From: Planctomycetota bacterium | GTDB lineage: Bacteria > Planctomycetota > UBA1135 | Length of the DNA: 64,000 bases | Reading direction: 5' to 3' | NCBI GenBank assembly: GCA_004295085.1 | Contig: SHNF01000002.1 | Location: forward strand, 434,001 to 498,000 | Shown: one piece after another, positions 36,930 to 45,086 of the stretch | Numbering within the stretch: the first letter of the stretch is position 1 | Layout of the letters: the number at the start of each line of letters is the position of its first letter | Position numbers and translations under genes: made by a program | The notes under the pieces: generated by a model | What the model saw: the letters and a program-made list of their open reading frames with translations, nothing else | Told to the model about the DNA's origin: nothing | The model's database searches: none

Positions 36930-37781
36930 TTACGGCCAGCGGCAGAGTACGCCGTTGGGTCCGCCGATGACGCTGCACGTAGACGGCGCTGCAAAGACGC
37001 TGCACGTCCCGGCGGGAGCCGGGGCGAAGACGGTGCAGAACCCGCGGCTGCCCGGACGCACCGAGCAGTTGCTGTTGGGTGCAAAGGTGGAGCACTGCTT
37101 GGGCACGAAACCGGGTTGCACGGCGTTGCCCACCGAGCAGTAGTTCTTGGTATTGACACCCCCGTTCAGCACCGAGCACTGATGGAAACCGCCCACCGGC
37201 CCCGACGGGAAGGTGGAGCACTGGTTGGCCTGGAAGCGCGCCGGGTTCTCGGCCGAGCAGGCCTGGTTGTTGCCCGGCATCATGATCGAGCACTGGATCC
37301 TGGTGCCCGGGATGCCGCCGAAGGCGCTGCACTGGGACTGACCGGCGCCCTGGATCACCGGCTGCAGCACCGAGCAGCGCCGGCCGTTGCCGCCGAGCGC
37401 CGAGCAGAGGGCGTCGGTGCCGCCGGCCGTGGCCGCGTACGCGGAGCAGCGCTGCATGTTGTCGCAGTGCGCGGAGCAGCGCTGGTTGGTCGCGGTGGTG
37501 GTGGAGCACTGCGCCGGCGGCGGATCCGTGGTGTCCACGGAGCACACCTGGCCGACGGTGCCGTTGGGCATGACCGAGTTCGGGAGGTGGTTGCGGCTGC
37601 TGCCGCCGACGGCGGACGTCCAGGCCGCGGAAGGCGACTGCTGCAGGTAGGCGACGCCGGCGGCCGCGGTCGGCCGCCACGACGGCGGGGACGCGTCGCT
37701 GCGGCCGGGCACCAGGGCCCAGGCAAGCGCCGCAGCGGCGCCGAGCGCCACGACCCGGGGGAGAAGGGAAAGTGTTTTCAT
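36930..37781 (-). CDS. Secreted cysteine-rich CS-repeat protein C
   Basis: 283 aa, third member of the family and first gene of the block. The signal peptide is MKTLSLLPRVVALGAAAALA, cut near GRSDAS. Landmarks are NHLPNSVMPNGTVGQVCSVD, CSAHCDNMQRCSAY, RRCSVLQPVI, CSAFGGIPGT, NPARFQANQCSTFPSG, QCSVLNGG, YCSVGNAVQPG, RPGSRGFCTVF and CSVIGGPNGVLC. All 19 cysteines of A and B are present, 16 followed by serine. It diverges most at the two ends (MKT instead of MNS; RWP instead of VQ). It lies 96 bases upstream of the sigma gene. No known domain was recognised; anchoring motifs are absent, so it is probably released or bound through its own fold. Confidence 0.8.
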   Translation of the reverse strand: MKTLSLLPRVVALGAAAALAWALVPGRSDASPPSWRPTAAAGVAYLQQSPSAAWTSAVGGSSRNHLPNSVMPNGTVGQVCSVDTTDPPPAQCSTTTATNQRCSAHCDNMQRCSAYAATAGGTDALCSALGGNGRRCSVLQPVIQGAGQSQCSAFGGIPGTRIQCSIMMPGNNQACSAENPARFQANQCSTFPSGPVGGFHQCSVLNGGVNTKNYCSVGNAVQPGFVPKQCSTFAPNSNCSVRPGSRGFCTVFAPAPAGTCSVFAAPSTCSVIGGPNGVLCRWP

Positions 37782-37813
37782 GTAAAGACTCCTTGGATGC
37801 CAGGGGCTGGAAT

Positions 37814-37819
37814 AGCCTA
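37814..37819 (-). promoter_or_regulatory. Candidate -10 element TAGGCT, shared leader of cysteine-rich gene C
   Basis: TAGGCT begins 38 bases upstream of the ATG of gene C, and CCAAGGAG precedes the start as ribosome site. The position and sequence match the leaders of genes A and B. Confidence 0.42.
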
Positions 37820-37925
37820 CACCCTCGTGCCAGCGGACCCGGCAATGTGGCGGGGACATGTGCGCGGCGCGGCGCCGAATTGCGCTGGCATCCGGGCGTT
37901 CTCTTCGTAGCCTGCTCGCCGTCTC

Positions 37926-39314
37926 ATGCTGCATCTCCTCGCCCTGCTGCTGCCTTCCGAGCCCGAAGTGACCGCGTTCGTGGACGTGAGGGTGATCCCC
38001 ATGGACCGCGAGCGCGTGCTGGAGCATCAGACGGTGCTGGTGCGCGGCGACCGCATCGCGCGCGTGGGTCCGGCCGCCGAGGTGGCCGTGCCGGAGGGCG
38101 CGCGCCGCATTGACGGCGCCGGCCGCACCCTGGTGCCGGGACTCACGGACATGCACGCGCACTTCCTGTGCGACTTCGGCTTCCAGCCGGACGCGCGCGT
38201 GGACGACGAGATGTTCCTGATGCTCGGCAACGGCGTCACCACCGCGCGCCTGATGATCGGGCGGCCGGAGCACCTGCAGTGGCGCCGCGAGATCGACGGG
38301 GGCGCCCGCCTCGGCCCGCGGCTGTTCGTGGCCAGCCCGCAGTTCTCCGGGCGCCGCTACGGCGATCCGCACTTCAACGGGGTGGAAGTCAAGACTCCGG
38401 AGGCGGCCGCGGCCGCGGTGCGCCAGTGCAAGAAGGACGGCTACGACTGCATCAAGCTCACGTTCTTCATCTCGCGCCCGGTGTACGACGCCGTGGTCGC
38501 GACCGCCCGGGAGGAAGGCATCCGCGTGGTCGGCCACGTGGGCCACGACGTCGGCCTCCCGCGCGCGCTGGAGGCCGGCCAGCAGGTGGAGCACCTGGAC
38601 GAGTTCCTGGAGATGCTGCTGCCGGAGCCGGCCGGCGGCCGCACGAGCGTGTCGGGGATGAGCGTGTGGGACCCGCGCTCCTGGCCCAGCGTGGACCACC
38701 TGGACGCGTCGCGCATCCCGGCGGTGGCGGAGCAGGTGGTGCAGGCCGGCATCTGGAACACGCCCACGCTGTTCTACCTGGACACCTTCGGCGTGCGCCG
38801 CAGCCGGGAGGAGATCCAGTCCTGGCCGTGGTACCGCTTCTTCACGCCGGACTACGTCCAGAAGTTCGAGGACGCGCGCCTGCGCTTCCTGGAGGTGCAG
38901 CCCTCGGACGAGCGCGCCGCCAGGTTCGTGGCGCTGCGGCGCGCCTTCGTCAAGGCGCTGTGGGAACACGGCGGCAAGCTGATGGCGGGCAGCGACGCGC
39001 CCGAGCTGTTCTGCCTGTACGGCTTCACCCTGCACCGCGAGATCCAGACCTTCGTGGAGGCCGGGTTGACGCCGTACGCGGCCCTGGAGACGGCCACGCG
39101 CAACCCGGCGGAGTGGCTCGGCATCGCCGGCGACGCCGGAACGATCGCGGAGGGCCGGCGCGCCGACCTGGTGCTGGCCGAGGGCAACCCGCTGGACGAC
39201 CTGCGGCGCCTGGAACGGCCGGTGGGCGTCAGGCTGCGCGGCCGCTGGATCCCGCGCGACGCGATCGAAACGCGCTTCGACGCGATCGCGGCCGCGTTCC
39301 AGGCCGGGAGCTGA
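37926..39314 (+). CDS. Amidohydrolase (imidazolonepropionase-like) family protein
   Basis: 462 aa. Metal-dependent hydrolase barrel with the HxH pair in LTDMHAHF (H77, H79), lysine in DCIKLTFF, histidines in VVGHVGHD and QVEHLDE, and the catalytic aspartate in LMAGSDAPE near residue 355. The N-terminal beta-sandwich (VDVRVIPMDRERVL, VRGDRIARVG) and the C-terminal segment (TIAEGRRADLVLAEGNPLDD) are typical of the prolidase/imidazolonepropionase-like group. A short hydrophobic start (MLHLLALLLP) may be a weak signal sequence, as in many exported planctomycete members. Substrate unknown. The start is divergent from gene C, with about 145 bases between. Confidence 0.88.
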   Translation: MLHLLALLLPSEPEVTAFVDVRVIPMDRERVLEHQTVLVRGDRIARVGPAAEVAVPEGARRIDGAGRTLVPGLTDMHAHFLCDFGFQPDARVDDEMFLMLGNGVTTARLMIGRPEHLQWRREIDGGARLGPRLFVASPQFSGRRYGDPHFNGVEVKTPEAAAAAVRQCKKDGYDCIKLTFFISRPVYDAVVATAREEGIRVVGHVGHDVGLPRALEAGQQVEHLDEFLEMLLPEPAGGRTSVSGMSVWDPRSWPSVDHLDASRIPAVAEQVVQAGIWNTPTLFYLDTFGVRRSREEIQSWPWYRFFTPDYVQKFEDARLRFLEVQPSDERAARFVALRRAFVKALWEHGGKLMAGSDAPELFCLYGFTLHREIQTFVEAGLTPYAALETATRNPAEWLGIAGDAGTIAEGRRADLVLAEGNPLDDLRRLERPVGVRLRGRWIPRDAIETRFDAIAAAFQAGS

Positions 39315-39340
39315 AACGGAGGCCGGCGGCGGGCCATGCC

Positions 39341-39346
39341 TAGACT
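39341..39346 (+). promoter_or_regulatory. Candidate -10 element TAGACT for the sulfatase gene
   Basis: TAGACT lies 24 bases before the preferred ATG at 39365, which leaves a very short leader. It matches the TAGNCT pattern seen before the cysteine-rich genes. Weak evidence. Confidence 0.28.
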
Positions 39347-39364
39347 ATGGGGGACGCCCCCCGC

Positions 39365-41368
39365 ATGGCCCACGAAGCACGTCCTTTCCCCACGCTCGCT
39401 GACGGGCTGCGCTACGGCGCCGCCGGCGGCCTGACCCTCTGGTGCGCCGACTCCGTGGCGCGCCTCGCGGCCGCCGTCAGCTCGCGCCAGGTGCCCTGGT
39501 CGGCCTACAACCTGAACGCGCTGGCGCTGGAGTGCTTCCTGGCCGGCCTGACCGCCGGCGCCGGCATGCTCATCGGCGTGCTGGCTGCGGCCGTGGCCGG
39601 CAAGGCCCTGCGGCGCCTGCCGGCGAGCGTGCCGGAGGGCCCGATCGCGCTGCGGGCCCGCGTCGTGCCCTACGTCGCCCTCGAGTGCGCGGCGCTCCTG
39701 GTCCTGGCCCTGAGCGTGGCCGGGCGGCACCTGAGCGCGCGGCAGTTCGTGATCGCCGTGGCCGTGGCCATGGGGGTGTCCTTCCTGTTCACCGGCGCCC
39801 TTCTGCGCCGCCGCAGCCGCGTCCTGGCGCTGTCCGGGCCGCTGCTGCTGGTCCTGGGCCTGGCGCTGGCGAGCCTGACCTGGCTGCTGCGCGTGCTGCA
39901 GACTCCCGAGATCCTCGCGGACCCGCGGCTCGAGGTCGGCACCGCGCGCTCCGAGGCCGCGGACGTCCTGCTGATCACCATGGACACCACGCGCGCCGAC
40001 CGGCTCGGCTGTTACGGGAACGAGCGCGCGCGCACCCCCAACCTGGACCGCCTGGCGGCGGAGGGAGTGCTGTACGAGCGCGCCTACGCGCCCACCTCCA
40101 GCACGCAGCCGAGCCACGCCTCGATCCTGACCGGCCTGCAGATGCCCTGGCACGGGGTGCGCCGCAACAACGAGGCGGGACTGGACGAGTCGGTCCCCAC
40201 CGTGCCGGCCCTGCTCGCGCAGCAGGGATACGCCACCCGGGCCGTGATCTCCGCGTATCCGCTGGACCGCCAGTTCGGCTTCTGGCGCGGCTTCGGCTAT
40301 TACGACGACCGCATGCCGCAGCGCTTCAGCCTCGGGCACGCGCCCCGCCAGTTCCAGGTGTACTTCGTGCGCCGCAGCGTCGGCTACCGCCTGGCGCAGG
40401 CCGTGGGACTGGTGGATCTCCTGTCGGAGAGCACGGAGATCTGCCGCACCGCGACCGAGACCGCCGACGCGGCGCTGGCGGCGCTGGCGAGCGCGCCCGG
40501 CGACCGCCCGCTGTTCCTGTGGGTGCACTGGTGGGATCCGCACGGCCCCTACGACCCGCCGCGGCGCTATTACGAGCCGTACCCGGCCGAGCCGGACGCG
40601 CCGGCGCGCGGCTACGGCTTCCGCTGGGGCCGCTACCCGAGCCGGGCGGACGTGTACGCCCACTACGACGGCGACATCGCCTACATGGACGCCGAGCTGG
40701 GGCGCGTGCTGGAGGCGTTCCGCGCGCGCGGCCGCAGCCACTTCATCGCCGCCACCGCCGACCACGGCGAGGGCCTGCACGAGCACGGCGTGGTCACCCA
40801 CGGCAGCGACGTGTTCGACGTCACGCTGCACGTGCCGCTCATCGTCGGCGGCGCCGGCGTGCCCGCCGGCGTGCGCGTGCAGGAGTCCGTCGCCGCTTAC
40901 GACCTGGCTCCCACCATCCTGCAGCTCGCGAGCGCGCCGTTCCCGCCCGACCTGGCCGCCGCGCCGCTGCAGCCCTTCGACGCCACGGCGCCGGCCGCGC
41001 AAGCCGGGCGCAGCTTCTACCACGAGGCCACGCAGCGCCTCCACGCCGGCGGCGCCCGCGATCTCAACCGCGCCTGGCGCGCGCAGGGCTGGAAGTACCT
41101 GGCCCTGGTCGAGAACCCGGCCGCCCCCGCGGAGCAGGAGCTGCTGTACCGCTACGTGGAGGATGCGCGCGAGACGCGCAACCTCGTCCAGGAGCACGCG
41201 GACCTTGCACGCGAGCTCCTCGCGGCCCTCGAGGCTTTCACCAGCAGCTTCCCGATCGGCCGTGGCGTCACGCTCCGCGCCGACGAGGAGCGTGACGCCA
41301 ACATGGCGGAGCTCGGGTATGCCGACGGCGACACGCCGCCGGCCGAGGACGGCCCTATTCCGCCTTGA
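39365..41368 (+). CDS. Membrane-anchored sulfatase-family (alkaline phosphatase superfamily) protein
   Basis: 667 aa from ATG 39365 (an ATG at 39347 adds six residues). Four or so hydrophobic helices occupy residues ~40-180, and the catalytic domain follows: ITMDTTRADRLGCYG with metal-binding Asp, RTPNLDRLAAEG, TQPSHASILTGL, VHWWDPHGPYDPP and TADHGEGLHEHG. In sulfatases the nucleophile sits in C/S-x-P-S-R as formylglycine. Here it reads T-Q-P-S-H (T247), which cannot become formylglycine, so this is more likely a phospho- or phosphoethanolamine-transferase/hydrolase-type member. The topology places the enzyme outside the membrane. Substrate unknown. Confidence 0.86.
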   Translation: MAHEARPFPTLADGLRYGAAGGLTLWCADSVARLAAAVSSRQVPWSAYNLNALALECFLAGLTAGAGMLIGVLAAAVAGKALRRLPASVPEGPIALRARVVPYVALECAALLVLALSVAGRHLSARQFVIAVAVAMGVSFLFTGALLRRRSRVLALSGPLLLVLGLALASLTWLLRVLQTPEILADPRLEVGTARSEAADVLLITMDTTRADRLGCYGNERARTPNLDRLAAEGVLYERAYAPTSSTQPSHASILTGLQMPWHGVRRNNEAGLDESVPTVPALLAQQGYATRAVISAYPLDRQFGFWRGFGYYDDRMPQRFSLGHAPRQFQVYFVRRSVGYRLAQAVGLVDLLSESTEICRTATETADAALAALASAPGDRPLFLWVHWWDPHGPYDPPRRYYEPYPAEPDAPARGYGFRWGRYPSRADVYAHYDGDIAYMDAELGRVLEAFRARGRSHFIAATADHGEGLHEHGVVTHGSDVFDVTLHVPLIVGGAGVPAGVRVQESVAAYDLAPTILQLASAPFPPDLAAAPLQPFDATAPAAQAGRSFYHEATQRLHAGGARDLNRAWRAQGWKYLALVENPAAPAEQELLYRYVEDARETRNLVQEHADLARELLAALEAFTSSFPIGRGVTLRADEERDANMAELGYADGDTPPAEDGPIPP

Positions 41369-41677
41369 TCCGGACCCGCGCTGCATGCCGTTTTGGCAGC
41401 GGCACAGGCGACACCCGGCCGCTCGCGGCATTGCCAGGCCGCCGCGTAGCGCGCCGCGTGTCGCAGCGACATGCAAGGCTCACGCGCCAAACACCACAGA
41501 ACCAAAGCAGCTCTTGTAGCGTCGCATGGACCGAGGCGGACCAAGTCGGGGCTCGAGCTGAGGCGAGCTCGTCAGGCACGGCCGCCTCTTTCCCATTAAG
41601 CCAATCCGGCAAGCAAACATGCAGACGCTCCGCCGTCACGCGGTGACGGCGGAGCGTCGCGCTGTGTTGCCCGGTAC
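41369..41677. other. Intergenic region between convergent genes
   Basis: About 310 bases between the stops of the sulfatase gene and the third FG-GAP gene. It is less GC-rich in its middle part. It contains the long perfect hairpin listed separately and nothing else recognisable. Frames crossing it are continuations of shadow frames. Confidence 0.5.
41624..41658. terminator. Perfect 16-base-pair hairpin between convergent genes
   Basis: GACGCTCCGCCGTCAC (41624-41639) pairs perfectly with GTGACGGCGGAGCGTC (41643-41658) around the loop GCG. It begins 19 bases past the stop of the FG-GAP gene (minus). In that direction the moderately T-rich TGCATGTTTGCTTG follows, which fits an intrinsic terminator. 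Confidence 0.7.
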
Positions 41678-43546
41678 CTACGGCAGGACCGGCGCCAGGA
41701 TGGCGTTGGTCTTGACCGAATCTGCGCCGTTGACGCCGCGCTGGATCACGGCCTGGAAGCCGAACAAGTGCACCGGCGTCGTGGCCGGCACCTTCTGCGT
41801 GAGCACCGCCGTGCCGTCCGCTCCGGCCACGGCCATGCCGGCCTGCTGCGCCGTGGGCTCCAGGTCCAGCCGCAGGCCGCCGAGCGCCGGAATGCGGTTG
41901 CCTTCGCCGACCCCGCTGGCGCTGTAGAGGAACACCACGGCCTCGCCCGGCTCGGCGCCGGTGACCGTCCAGGTCGCCTGCTGGCCGCGGTGCAGCGGCG
42001 TCTGCGTGAGCGGAGGCTGCGCCTGCAGCTCCAGGAACTGGTCGACGCCGACATGGTGCATCACCGTGCTGAAGCCGTCGGACCACTCGACGCGCAGCTC
42101 GTCCACCACCGTCGCAGCGCCCAGTCCGAAGTGCAGCGCCTGCTCCGGGCAGCCGAGGTAGGTCTGGCCCAAGTCCATGTATTCGACCTGGGTGCGCCCG
42201 CCGGTGGTCACTTCCACCCGCGTGCCGAAGCCGTTCGGAGCCAGGCCGGGATGGCCGCTGGTGTCGAACGTGACGTGGAGCCAGTGGTTGCCATTGGCCA
42301 GGTCGTTGCGGAAGGCCTTCAACGGACCGCCGCTCGCGCTGAGGATGACGTCCTGGTCGCCGTCACGGTCGAAGTCGATGTGCACGATGGTGCGACCCTG
42401 GTAGTTGTAGGCGAAGCCGACCTGGGTGGTGACGTCGGCGAACATCCCGGCGCCCAGGTTGTGGAACATCTTGGAGGGATAGCTGTCCCATTGCCCGAAC
42501 CAGCCGTTGGTCGCGCCGAAGTCCACCCAGCCGTCGTTGTCCATGTCCAGGTCGGTCACGCCCCAGCCCCAGCCGTCCTCGTAGCAGCCGCGGACCCGGC
42601 CCTCCTCGGTGAAGTTGTGGTCGCCGTGGTTGATGTACAACCTGTTGCCGCCGAGGCCGAGGGTCGGGTACCAGGCGTCGCTGACGTAGAAGTCGAGCAG
42701 GCCGTCCCCGTTCGCGTCGGCGATGCACAGGCCCATGGCGTTGGGGACGTCGAGGTCCTCCACCGTGGAGTTGCTGAAGGTGAAGGTGCCGTCGCCGTCG
42801 TTGGCGTAGTACTCGCTGCTGCCGTGGTCCGCGATCAGGAGCAGCTCAGGCCAGCGGTCGCCGTTCATGTCGGCGAAGGTCGGCACGAAGCCGGACGCCT
42901 CGAAGGCGTCGATCCCGGCCTCGTGGGTCACGTCGCGGAAGCTGCCGTTCTGCTCGTTGTGGAACAGGCGGTTGCCCTTGGTTCCCGGCGTGTAGCTGGC
43001 CACGAACAGGTCCAGCCAGCCGTCGCGGTCATAGTCGCCGAAGGCGCAGCCGAAGCCGTCGCCGAGCACGTTCACGATCTGCACTCCGGCCGGCGCGGCC
43101 ACGTCGGTGAAGGTGCTGTTGCCGTTGTTCCGGTACAGGTGGTTGTGGCTGTTGCCGGGCACGCCAGCGGCGCCCATGCAGGTCACGTACAGGTCATCCC
43201 AGCCGTCCCGGTCATAGTCGCCCACGCAGGCGCCGGAGCCCATGTTCAGATCGGTCAGGCCCCATTGCGCGGCCTGGTCCAGGAAGGTGCCGTTGCCCTG
43301 GTTGATGAACAGGTAGTCGGGCCGCGTGCCGCCGCTCAGCTTGAAGAGGTCGGGCCAGCCGTCGTTGTTGAAGTCGCCCACGGTGGTGCCGCCCACCATC
43401 GGGGCCATGGGGTGGCCCGACACCGGCGCGTGCCATGAATCGAGGCCGCACTGGCTGGTGACGTCAACGAACGTGGTCTGGGCGCTTGCAGCCGCCGCGA
43501 GGCAGAGGCTGGCCGCGCTGACGATGAGCACGGAGGGAATTCTCAT
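41678..43546 (-). CDS. Secreted FG-GAP/VCBS repeat protein with ASPIC/UnbV domain (copy 3)
   Basis: 622 aa from ATG 43546 (MRIPSVLIVSAASLCLAAAA, cleavage near ASAQ). The frame itself runs further upstream into non-coding sequence. FG-GAP repeats include GDFNNDGWPDLFKLSG, GDYDRDGWDDLYV, GDYDRDGWLDLFVASY and ADANGDGLLDFYVSD. An ASPIC/UnbV segment (LRVEWSDGFSTVMHHVGVDQ) leads to the C-terminal module (EAVVFLYSASGVGEG to VKTNAILAPVLP). The domain order is the same as in the proteins at 8918 and 14551. Extracellular, calcium-binding propeller predicted; partner unknown. Confidence 0.9.
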   Translation of the reverse strand: MRIPSVLIVSAASLCLAAAASAQTTFVDVTSQCGLDSWHAPVSGHPMAPMVGGTTVGDFNNDGWPDLFKLSGGTRPDYLFINQGNGTFLDQAAQWGLTDLNMGSGACVGDYDRDGWDDLYVTCMGAAGVPGNSHNHLYRNNGNSTFTDVAAPAGVQIVNVLGDGFGCAFGDYDRDGWLDLFVASYTPGTKGNRLFHNEQNGSFRDVTHEAGIDAFEASGFVPTFADMNGDRWPELLLIADHGSSEYYANDGDGTFTFSNSTVEDLDVPNAMGLCIADANGDGLLDFYVSDAWYPTLGLGGNRLYINHGDHNFTEEGRVRGCYEDGWGWGVTDLDMDNDGWVDFGATNGWFGQWDSYPSKMFHNLGAGMFADVTTQVGFAYNYQGRTIVHIDFDRDGDQDVILSASGGPLKAFRNDLANGNHWLHVTFDTSGHPGLAPNGFGTRVEVTTGGRTQVEYMDLGQTYLGCPEQALHFGLGAATVVDELRVEWSDGFSTVMHHVGVDQFLELQAQPPLTQTPLHRGQQATWTVTGAEPGEAVVFLYSASGVGEGNRIPALGGLRLDLEPTAQQAGMAVAGADGTAVLTQKVPATTPVHLFGFQAVIQRGVNGADSVKTNAILAPVLP

Positions 43547-43664
43547 GATCTGGAACCGGGTAAGGAGAGGCGCTCGAGAGAGCCAGAGATCTTTCGAGGC
43601 GCAGGAGTGGGAGGAGGAAGACCACGCGCCGTGCCGGTACTCTGTGGCCCGCACCAGCCCCGTC

Positions 43665-44306
43665 ATGGTAACAGCACGTCCTAGGACCACTTCCGGACCT
43701 CGCACTCTTGCGCTCCTGCTGGCAGCGCCTGCCCTGGCGGCGTCTGCCTGCTCGCCGGAATCGGCGCCGGAATCGGTGCTGGCCCCGGCGGCGGCCCCGC
43801 AGGTCCTGGGCGATGTCGCCGACTTCCGCCTGCTGGACCAGGCCGGGCAGCCCTTCGGCCGTTCGGATATGGCCGGCAAGGTGTGGATCGTGGACTTCAT
43901 CTTCACGACCTGTCCCATGGTCTGCCCGCAGATGACCCGCGCCCTGCACGAGCTCGGGCGGTCCTGGCGCCACGAGCCCGGGCTGGAGTTCCTGAGCATC
44001 AGCGTGGACGCGGCGCACGACACTCCGGAGGTGCTGGCGCGGTACGCGGCGGGCTACCAGCCCCCGATTCCGCGCTGGACGCTGCTCACCGGGGATCCGG
44101 CCGCGATCCGCGCCTTGTGCCTGGAGTCGTTCCGACTGGCCGTCGGCGACACCAAGGACGAGCGCGGGGACATCACCCACTCCACCCGTTTCGTCCTGGT
44201 GGATGACAAGGGTCGGATCCGAGGCTACTACGACTCCCTGGACCCCGGAAAGATGACCGAGCTGAATCGGGACGTGCAGGCCTTGCTCGCACGAGACAAC
44301 TCGTAG
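43665..44306 (+). CDS. sco: SCO1/SenC-type copper chaperone lipoprotein
   Basis: 213 aa. The N-terminus is a lipoprotein signal (LALLLAAPALAASAC), so the protein is anchored in a membrane facing the periplasm. The thioredoxin-like fold carries FTTCPMVCPQM, with the CxxxC copper ligands, and the third ligand histidine in DITHSTRFVLVD. SCO proteins deliver copper to the CuA site of cytochrome oxidase subunit II, whose gene follows 2 kb downstream. The start at 43665 is preferred since it gives the lipoprotein signal; the open frame extends back into the divergent gene. First gene of the oxidase locus. Confidence 0.92.
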   Translation: MVTARPRTTSGPRTLALLLAAPALAASACSPESAPESVLAPAAAPQVLGDVADFRLLDQAGQPFGRSDMAGKVWIVDFIFTTCPMVCPQMTRALHELGRSWRHEPGLEFLSISVDAAHDTPEVLARYAAGYQPPIPRWTLLTGDPAAIRALCLESFRLAVGDTKDERGDITHSTRFVLVDDKGRIRGYYDSLDPGKMTELNRDVQALLARDNS

Positions 44307-44315
44307 GGCTTGTTC

Positions 44316-44768
44316 GTGATCCAGCTCGAAGACTTCCCTACCGTTAACGCGGTCCTGAACGGCACTTCCGCCAGCTTGCTCGTGCTGGGATTCGTCCTCA
44401 TCCGCCGCGGACGCGAGCGAGCGCACCGCAACGCGATGCTGGCAGCCTTCGGCTGCTCGGTCGTGTTCCTGGCCTCTTATCTCTATTACCACGCGCAGGC
44501 CGGCAGCACCCGGTACCCCGGCGAGGGGCTGGATCGGAGCCTCTATCTGGTCCTGCTCGGCACGCACACGGTCCTGGCCGCGGCCGTGCCGATCCTCTCG
44601 GCGCGGACCATCTATCTCGGCCTCAAGGACCGGAGGGCGAGCCACCGCCGCTGGGCCCGGGTGACCTTTCCGGTCTGGCTCTACGTCTCCGTGACCGGAG
44701 TCCTGATCTACCTCATCTTGTACCATTGGGCCGCGCCGGCGGCGCCCGCTGTGGTCGCGCCCGGCTGA
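44316..44768 (+). CDS. DUF420 membrane protein of the cytochrome oxidase locus
   Basis: About 150 aa with a GTG start at 44316, or TTG at 44310. Four hydrophobic helices are seen (ASLLVLGFVLI, AAFGCSVVFLASYLYY, LVLLGTHTVLAAAVPI, FPVWLYVSVTGVLIYLILY). Conserved histidines (AHRNAML, YYHAQ, GTHTVL, SHRRWARV, LYHW) mark the DUF420/CtaM-like family. CtaM in Gram-positive bacteria is needed for assembly of some haem-copper oxidases, so an assembly role is likely here. It starts ten bases after sco and is followed after two bases by the small CxxC gene. Confidence 0.88.
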   Translation: MIQLEDFPTVNAVLNGTSASLLVLGFVLIRRGRERAHRNAMLAAFGCSVVFLASYLYYHAQAGSTRYPGEGLDRSLYLVLLGTHTVLAAAVPILSARTIYLGLKDRRASHRRWARVTFPVWLYVSVTGVLIYLILYHWAAPAAPAVVAPG

Positions 44769-44770
44769 GG

Positions 44771-45001
44771 ATGCTCGTCTCCCCCTTCCGCGGCTACGAA
44801 GCCCCCCAGTGCGCCATGTGCAAGGAGACGCTGGAGGCCGAGAAGGCTTCCGGCGGCAGCCTGTCCGATGGCATCTCCTTGAGCATCCTGTTCATGCTTT
44901 CGCTGCCGCTCCTGATCCTGGGCGGTTTCAGCCTGGCACTGTGGCGCGCCTACCGGAGGGCCGGGCCCGGCTCCGGCGCAACTCCGCCGGGCGCGGCATG
45001 A
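44771..45001 (+). CDS. Small membrane protein with CxxC motif in the oxidase locus
   Basis: 76 aa, not recognised. It has a single CAMC (CxxC) motif near residue 15 and one transmembrane helix (LSILFMLSLPLLILGGFSLAL) at ~36-56, followed by a basic WRAYRRAG tail, which predicts the N-terminus with the cysteines outside. It starts two bases after the DUF420 stop and precedes the diheme cytochrome gene, so it is very likely part of the oxidase operon. It could be a copper-handling or assembly factor; this is inference from context and the CxxC motif only. Confidence 0.68.
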   Translation: MLVSPFRGYEAPQCAMCKETLEAEKASGGSLSDGISLSILFMLSLPLLILGGFSLALWRAYRRAGPGSGATPPGAA

Positions 45002-45086
45002 CCCCTCATCTTTTGGCGGCCGAGTCCATAAGATTCCCGGCCACAGAGGGGGCCCTCCAACCCTCTGACCCCCACGGAGAACCAGG

